Assembly (NCBI GenBank): GCA_036010965.1 | Contig: DASCMO010000144.1 | Coordinates: 1-64,000 of the forward strand | Reading direction: 5' to 3' | From: GCA-2686265 sp036010965 | GTDB lineage: Bacteria; Planctomycetota; UBA1135; GCA-002686595 | Length of the DNA: 64,000 nucleotides | Part shown: in pieces, positions 59,502 to 64,000 of the stretch | How the letters are laid out: each line of letters starts with the position of its first letter | Position numbering within the stretch: position 1 is the stretch's first letter | The notes under the pieces: model-generated | Database searches by the model: none | What the model was told of the DNA's origin: nothing | What the model saw: the letters and a program-made list of their open reading frames with translations, nothing else | Made by a program: the position numbers and the translations under genes

Positions 59502-60398
59502 GTGATGTCCAACCCTGATGTTGCCAGTGCCCTCTCGTGCCACGAGCGCGTCGGTCCGATAGGAAGGTTGATGATGAACACCAAGTTGAAGCGAGGGGTT
59601 GACAGTGATCGCAATGCGCCCGCGGTCCTGCTGGCCATGGAGACCGAAGAACTGTGGGCGATGTACCGGAGCCGCGGTCGAAGCGGCGACGAGTGCGGAC
59701 AAGTCGCGGTCCGCAACGCACTGATCGAGAAGCACCTCCCGCTCGTGCGTATCATCGCCCTCAAGCTCCTCCAGGTCCTGCCTCGCTCGGTCGAGCTCGA
59801 CGACCTCGTGAGTGCCGGCGTGTTTGGATTGATGGACACGATCCGGGGTTTCGATCCGGAGCGAGGGGTCCGCTTCAAGACCTATTGCAGCACTCGGATC
59901 AGGGGTGCCATCCTCGACCAGCTCCGGTCGGAGGACTGGGTCCCTCGCCTGGTGCGCATCAAGGCCGGGAGGATCTCGAAGAGGCTGGCCAAGCTGTCGA
60001 GCGAGTTCGGCCGCGAGCCCACCCACGCGGAGCTCGCGGACTCTCTAGGGATGGACCACTCTGAGCTGACGACGGAGCTGGATGCGGCCCGGGCCCGGGC
60101 CATTCACCCGCTCTCCGACTTCTGGAACGAGGGCGAGGACGGGGAGCTCGCACCCTCGGAGGGGATCATGGAAGACCATGAGAGCGAGACCCCTCTCGAT
60201 GGGCTGGCGCGGCGCGATGCTCTGCACGGCATCACCCGTTCCCTCTCCTGCAAGGAACGCTTCATCATCGAGCAGTATTACGAGATCGGTCATACCATGC
60301 GTGAGATCGGCGAAATGCTGTCCCTGACCGAGAGCCGCGTCTGTCAGATTCACTCCTCTGTAGTAAGTCGCCTGCGCCAGCTTAGAATGACCACCTGA
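59502..60398 (+). CDS. FliA/WhiG-like RNA polymerase sigma factor
   Basis: 298 aa. Sigma region 2 (NALIEKHLPLVRIIALKLLQVLPRSVELDDLVSAGVFGLMDTIRGFDPERGVRFKTYCSTRIRGAILDQLRSEDWVPR) has the R-G-A-I-x-D-x-L-R-x-x-D-W-[VP]-R ending characteristic of the sigma-28 group; region 3 (PTHAELADSLGMD) and region 4 (LSCKERFIIEQYYEIGHTMREIGEMLSLTESRVCQIHSSVVSRLR) follow. No flagellar gene is nearby, so it may control other envelope genes. Start GTG 59502/ATG 59505 with GGGAGGGA upstream; ATG 59571 with AGGAAGG is an alternative and would be of more usual length. Confidence 0.9.
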   Translation: MMSNPDVASALSCHERVGPIGRLMMNTKLKRGVDSDRNAPAVLLAMETEELWAMYRSRGRSGDECGQVAVRNALIEKHLPLVRIIALKLLQVLPRSVELDDLVSAGVFGLMDTIRGFDPERGVRFKTYCSTRIRGAILDQLRSEDWVPRLVRIKAGRISKRLAKLSSEFGREPTHAELADSLGMDHSELTTELDAARARAIHPLSDFWNEGEDGELAPSEGIMEDHESETPLDGLARRDALHGITRSLSCKERFIIEQYYEIGHTMREIGEMLSLTESRVCQIHSSVVSRLRQLRMTT

Positions 60399-60423
60399 TC
60401 GCGGCCGCGGCGGCCCGGCCGGC

Positions 60424-61560
60424 GTGGCGGCCAACGTTCCTGTGTGTGTATCCACCTTGTTCCTGATGTGCGCGGCCTGCGCCGCTCATGGCGACCCCGA
60501 AGTCGCCTGCATGGATGGGGTGCAGCCCGATCAGGACGACGGGATACTCGCCTTCGACGCCCCCTACACCTTCACCGGATGGAAGGAGGAGTTTGACGGC
60601 TGGTTGTTCGAGCGTCGGCCGGCGGCTGAACTGGCCGTGGACTTGAACACGCGGGTCGTGTACCGCCCCTTGAGAGGTCCCCCGGGCGTTCTGGGCTGGA
60701 TCGGGCTCGACTACGTCGAGGAGCTCACCTTCGGGGACGGACGCTCCATCGGCACCCTGTTGCTGCAGCCGTTCCTCCTGCGCGCCGACGGCTTGCCCGG
60801 AACGCCGCCCATCTTCGACGGGCCCTACGACTGGCAGATCCAGTGGCGCTACGTGTCCTTGGACGTCACGCGCTGGGAGCACAGAGGCGTGTCCTGGCTC
60901 ACCGGGCACTTCGAATTGCCCTTCGGACTCGACCGCCAGATCGACACGAACGGGACCCTGCGGCAGTACACGAACGGACGCAACCTGGGATTGAAGACCG
61001 ACTGGGGGACGAGCCTCCACGGTGAGAGAGCAGGCGTCGACTACCAGGTGGCGCTCACGCGCGGGAGCGGCAACGACTACCGGAGCAAGGACGGCAACTA
61101 TGCCTTTACCCTGCGCGTCGGCAACTCGCTCGAGGAGAACTTCAGCTACGGCTTCTCCTTCATGGACGCTCAGGTACAGCCGGAGCCGCGGCGCGGCTCC
61201 TTGCCGGCCTTCCCCAAGCCCGACCGCACGCGCTTTGGCGCCGACTTTCGATGGCGCCGTCCCGGTTTCTCCCTGCTGGGCGAGGCGAGCTTCGGGACCG
61301 ACGACGATGACGACGTCTGGTCCGCTCTCTTCGAGGTGAATGCCATCTCGAATGACGAGCGCGTGCTGACCTACGCCCAGCTGGTCGGCTACGGCTCCCG
61401 GGAGCCCTCGGGATGGCAGGATCGCCAGTCCTTGAACCTCGGCGTCAGCCACGATCTGGGCTCGAGCGCCACGATCGGTTTACAGTGGTCACGGGACATC
61501 GCCGTGCCCGGCGCCAGCGAAGGCAACGCCCTCGCCATCCAGTGGAGGTACCGATTCTAA
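60424..61560 (+). CDS. Putative outer-membrane beta-barrel protein
   Basis: 378 aa. N-terminal signal-like segment (STLFLMCAACAAHG). The mature chain has regular amphipathic beta strands with aromatic girdles (ELAVDLNTRVVYRPL, WQIQWRYVSLDVTRW, NYAFTLRVGNSL, ATIGLQWSRDI) and ends in Phe (IQWRYRF), typical of outer-membrane barrels. Family unassigned; porin-like. GTG start 26 bases after the sigma gene; no ribosome-binding site was obvious, so the start could be a little downstream. Its position suggests control by the sigma factor or phosphodiesterase above. Confidence 0.78.
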   Translation: MAANVPVCVSTLFLMCAACAAHGDPEVACMDGVQPDQDDGILAFDAPYTFTGWKEEFDGWLFERRPAAELAVDLNTRVVYRPLRGPPGVLGWIGLDYVEELTFGDGRSIGTLLLQPFLLRADGLPGTPPIFDGPYDWQIQWRYVSLDVTRWEHRGVSWLTGHFELPFGLDRQIDTNGTLRQYTNGRNLGLKTDWGTSLHGERAGVDYQVALTRGSGNDYRSKDGNYAFTLRVGNSLEENFSYGFSFMDAQVQPEPRRGSLPAFPKPDRTRFGADFRWRRPGFSLLGEASFGTDDDDDVWSALFEVNAISNDERVLTYAQLVGYGSREPSGWQDRQSLNLGVSHDLGSSATIGLQWSRDIAVPGASEGNALAIQWRYRF

Positions 61561-61670
61561 CCGTCCGTTCAGAAGCTCCCTACCGCGACCGCGCCCTCCT
61601 CGTTACAAGGGAAGTAGATCGTCTCGCCTGGGGTCAACATGATTCGCTGGCCGGCGACCGCACACCTCCC

Positions 61671-62393
61671 ATGAACGCATTCAGAAAGATCGGTCTGGCG
61701 CTCCTCTGCGCCATTGCCTGCACGTCCCTCGCTGCTCCGGCTGACGCGTTCCAGCGCCCTGATCGCACGAACCCGTTCTGCTCCTACCGGAGCTACAAGC
61801 ACCTCCTGCCTCGCTTCGTGCCCGAGCGCGCGATCGAGGAGGTGCGCGTTTTTCCGGGGCGTATCGACGAGGCGCAGCGCCTGGCCATCAGCAGGGATCT
61901 CGACCTGGGGGTCGGTCGCAGCGAGTTTGGCCGTCACATGCTCTATGTACCCGTGGACTCACAGGGCGAGGCCCTCGGGCTGCTCAGGATCCACTCCGAG
62001 CCAGGTGATCACGGCCTGGTTTTCCTGGCGATCTTTCTGGATCACGAACTGCAGGTCCTCGACTTCGCGGTGATCCAGTATCGCGGCCGTGCGAAGGTCT
62101 GGATCGAGGAGAATCGTGACCTCAGGCGGCGCATGAAGGGCGCCGACGGGAAGACCCTTCGCAGCTGGCTCGATGGCGAAGGCCGCGTACTCAGCGCTGC
62201 TGGAATTCAGGCTCTCGGGCTCGAGGAGAGTGCCGCCGGTGAGCGTCGACTCGTCGTGCACCTGGTGAGGATTGCCGCGAAGGCGATCGGAACCACGGAG
62301 GTGGCCTGGGGGGCGAGGATGCGAGCGCTGGGTTACCTCGCACCTTCATCACGTATGGAGGTTGAGGTGGATCCGCGACGCGAGGAAGGGTGA
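61671..62393 (+). CDS. Secreted protein of unknown function
   Basis: 240 aa. Signal peptide about 1-26 (cleavage ADA|FQ). No recognised domain. The middle (GRHMLYVPVDSQGEALGLLRIHSEPGDHGLVFLAIFLDHELQVLDFAVIQYRGRAKVWIEE) is beta-rich and distantly resembles periplasmic FMN-binding folds, but I do not assert this. Its end overlaps the following histidine kinase start (GTGA). It may be a periplasmic sensor input to that kinase. Confidence 0.75.
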   Translation: MNAFRKIGLALLCAIACTSLAAPADAFQRPDRTNPFCSYRSYKHLLPRFVPERAIEEVRVFPGRIDEAQRLAISRDLDLGVGRSEFGRHMLYVPVDSQGEALGLLRIHSEPGDHGLVFLAIFLDHELQVLDFAVIQYRGRAKVWIEENRDLRRRMKGADGKTLRSWLDGEGRVLSAAGIQALGLEESAAGERRLVVHLVRIAAKAIGTTEVAWGARMRALGYLAPSSRMEVEVDPRREEG

Positions 62394-64000
62394 GCGAGCC
62401 GATTTCTTCCGGCAAGCGGTTCGCTGACACGACTCGTCCTCGAGGCGGCGATCAGCGTTCGTTTCGTTCGGCCATCCTGACGGTGGTGTTGACCTGTAGC
62501 GCCCTGGGAGTCGGCCTGACCGCCACCCATTACTGGCACTACACCAGATTGCGGAGGATTGAGGAGAGTGGGCAAGCCAGCATCCGGGCCGTGGAACGCT
62601 GTCAGGCGCGGGTCTCACGCTCCACCAGCATCGTCCTGAACTCCCTGGACATCTTTCATCTCCCGGATACGACGGGGATCACGAGCTACCACCTCGACGC
62701 GATCTTGATGAGCCAGGATTTCCTGCGACGCGAGTTGCAGGAGTCCATCGCCGCAGGAGGTCTGGTCATTGGGCTCGAGAGCATTAGGCCCTCAGGGCAG
62801 GAGTTGATCGATCGTGCGGAGGAGCACCTGGTGCTGCTCGAGACAGTAGACGCCCTGATCGGCAAGATATCGGTCATCGATCGGCGAGCGAGCGAAGAGG
62901 GCGGCGACTCCGAGGATGGGGAGCAAGCGCGGGCCCTGGCCGACGAGTTGGTGGAGGCCATGGAGGCTAGCGACGTCGCTGCCGCGGACCTATCGGCGGG
63001 GCTCGGGACCCTCATGGCGCGCCGCAAGTCGCGCCAGGTCACCCTCGCAAGTCTGACCTTCGTGCTCTACGCGGTCCTGGTCATCTACCTCCTGGTCTGG
63101 TGCGCGCGTGCGATCGCGGGGCCGGTCGAGCGCCTCGAGAGCGCCGTCGGGCAGGCGAGCGGGGGCGGAACACCGGACTTCGAGTTCTCGAGCTTTCGTG
63201 AGATTGACTCTCTCAGGGATGCGCTTCTGTCGTTGATCGCCTTCAGGGATGCCAGAGAGCAAGAACTCGAGGAGCGAGTGCAAGTGAAGGTCGAAGAATT
63301 GAGACGCCGGGAGCAGGAGGTCCACCACCTGCAGCGGATCGAGCAGCTAGGTCAGCTCGCCGGTTCGATCGCTCACGACTTCCGGAACCTCCTGACGGTG
63401 ATCATGGGGTACTCCGAACTGATCGAGCGGGGAAACCCCGACGAACAGGAGGTCTCGCAGAATATCTCGGAGGTGCTGCTCGCCTCCAGGCGCGCGACCG
63501 AACTCACGGAGAAGCTGCTCGCGTTCAGCCGACACGATCTGGAAGTGGTCGCAGGCCCGCTAGTTGTCCAGGACTGGTTCGACGAGTGCATCGTGCTGCT
63601 TTCGCCCTTCGCCGGTGTGGGGGGCGAGGCCCTGCAGTTCGCGTGTGAACCCGGACTGCCCGATTTGTTGCTCTCGCGAGTTTTCCTCGACCAGATCGTC
63701 CTCAATCTGGTCAGCAATGCGCGCGACTCGCTGCCTGAAGAGAACGGACTAGTACGCGTCTGCGTCATGGCCCACGATCTGGAACAGCACGGCGCTGTTC
63801 CGCACGCTCTTGAGAGAGCGGATACCGTGATGGTCTTGGAGGTGAGCGACAACGGATCCGGTATTCCCGAGGACGTGCAACCCAGGATCTTCGAGCCGTA
63901 CTTCACCACAAAGGAGCGCGGGCGCGGGACGGGCTTCGGGTTGGCGATCGTGCGGGAGATTGTCGAGCGTGCAGGTGGCGAGATAGTTCTCAGTAACGCA
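62390..64000 (+). CDS. Membrane sensor histidine kinase (3' end beyond window)
   Basis: 537 codons are open to the window edge. GTG start overlapping the previous stop. TM1 about 25-48, an extracytoplasmic region of about 170 residues, TM2 about 220-243, a HAMP-like/coiled-coil segment (EERVQVKVEELRRREQEVHHLQRIEQLG), phospho-acceptor His at about 328 in SIAHDFRNLLTVIMGYSEL (HDFRNLL rather than HDFNNLL), then N-box LNLVSNARDSLP, G1 DNGSGIP and G2 GTGFGLAIV. A C-terminal receiver cannot be excluded because the gene is incomplete. Confidence 0.9.
   Translation, partial: MSEPISSGKRFADTTRPRGGDQRSFRSAILTVVLTCSALGVGLTATHYWHYTRLRRIEESGQASIRAVERCQARVSRSTSIVLNSLDIFHLPDTTGITSYHLDAILMSQDFLRRELQESIAAGGLVIGLESIRPSGQELIDRAEEHLVLLETVDALIGKISVIDRRASEEGGDSEDGEQARALADELVEAMEASDVAAADLSAGLGTLMARRKSRQVTLASLTFVLYAVLVIYLLVWCARAIAGPVERLESAVGQASGGGTPDFEFSSFREIDSLRDALLSLIAFRDAREQELEERVQVKVEELRRREQEVHHLQRIEQLGQLAGSIAHDFRNLLTVIMGYSELIERGNPDEQEVSQNISEVLLASRRATELTEKLLAFSRHDLEVVAGPLVVQDWFDECIVLLSPFAGVGGEALQFACEPGLPDLLLSRVFLDQIVLNLVSNARDSLPEENGLVRVCVMAHDLEQHGAVPHALERADTVMVLEVSDNGSGIPEDVQPRIFEPYFTTKERGRGTGFGLAIVREIVERAGGEIVLSNA

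Noticed and set aside
1..64000. CRISPR array, prophage, integrase or transposase
   Set aside because: No regularly spaced repeats and no phage or recombinase protein motifs were seen on either strand.

Overview
The window is high-GC, gene-dense bacterial chromosome. Several features point to Planctomycetota, probably the marine Saltatorellus/Engelhardtia/Rohdeia-type lineage: a large PVC-type membrane-bound-dehydrogenase/NPCBM/cytochrome c/DUF1080 protein, TM-anchored prenyltransferase-like alpha/alpha-toroid proteins, a DUF3604/PHP lipoprotein, and secreted proteins ending in a shared C-terminal module with a Gly/Cys-rich CPCGNPGG-type linker. This placement comes from protein architecture, not from a marker-gene tree. 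Most long ORFs on the strand opposite a real gene are GC-driven shadows and were left out.

Layout. 1-8 kb: tsaD (cut by the window edge) with a ctpA-type protease; a two-gene split transketolase with the C-terminal subunit first; an EF-hand secreted protein; a DUF2203-like gene; queD-folE; an SDR enzyme. 8-16 kb: a membrane protein with a zinc-ribbon partner; a porin with a clear intrinsic terminator; arfB; a DUF971 gene; tRNA-Phe(GAA); ribF-def; a TPR protein with rpsT; a DUF1499-like gene. 16-22 kb: a secreted hypothetical protein paired with a matrixin-type metalloprotease, then two tandem membrane-anchored toroid proteins. 22-32 kb: rnc-mfd-SurA-like operon, dgt, a small lipoprotein, an acyl-CoA dehydrogenase and a sigma-70 family factor.

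32-40 kb holds the main metabolic operon: lipA, E1alpha, E1beta, E2, a second E1alpha, E3 (lpd) and lipB. It encodes a complete 2-oxoacid dehydrogenase complex with its lipoylation enzymes. A 131-bp repeat with terminal inverted repeats sits between the second E1alpha and lpd; a related 179-bp copy follows rpsT at 15.3 kb.

40-56 kb: an HDOD-REC-GGDEF protein, a DUF3604 lipoprotein, formate-THF ligase, a di-heme peroxidase fused to a beta-helix, a LamG protein, a glycosyltransferase with an arylsulfotransferase-like protein, and the 1276-aa PVC-type protein. 56-64 kb is a regulatory island: a FixJ/NarL-type regulator diverges from a probable operon of histidine kinase, REC-EAL phosphodiesterase, FliA/WhiG-like sigma factor, outer-membrane beta-barrel protein, secreted protein and a second membrane histidine kinase that runs off the window.

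No CRISPR array, prophage, transposase, rRNA or plasmid origin was seen. The observations most worth following are the duplicated E1alpha, the repeats that start on stop codons, the signalling/sigma/outer-membrane operon, the lineage-specific C-terminal domain and the peroxidase/beta-helix fusion.
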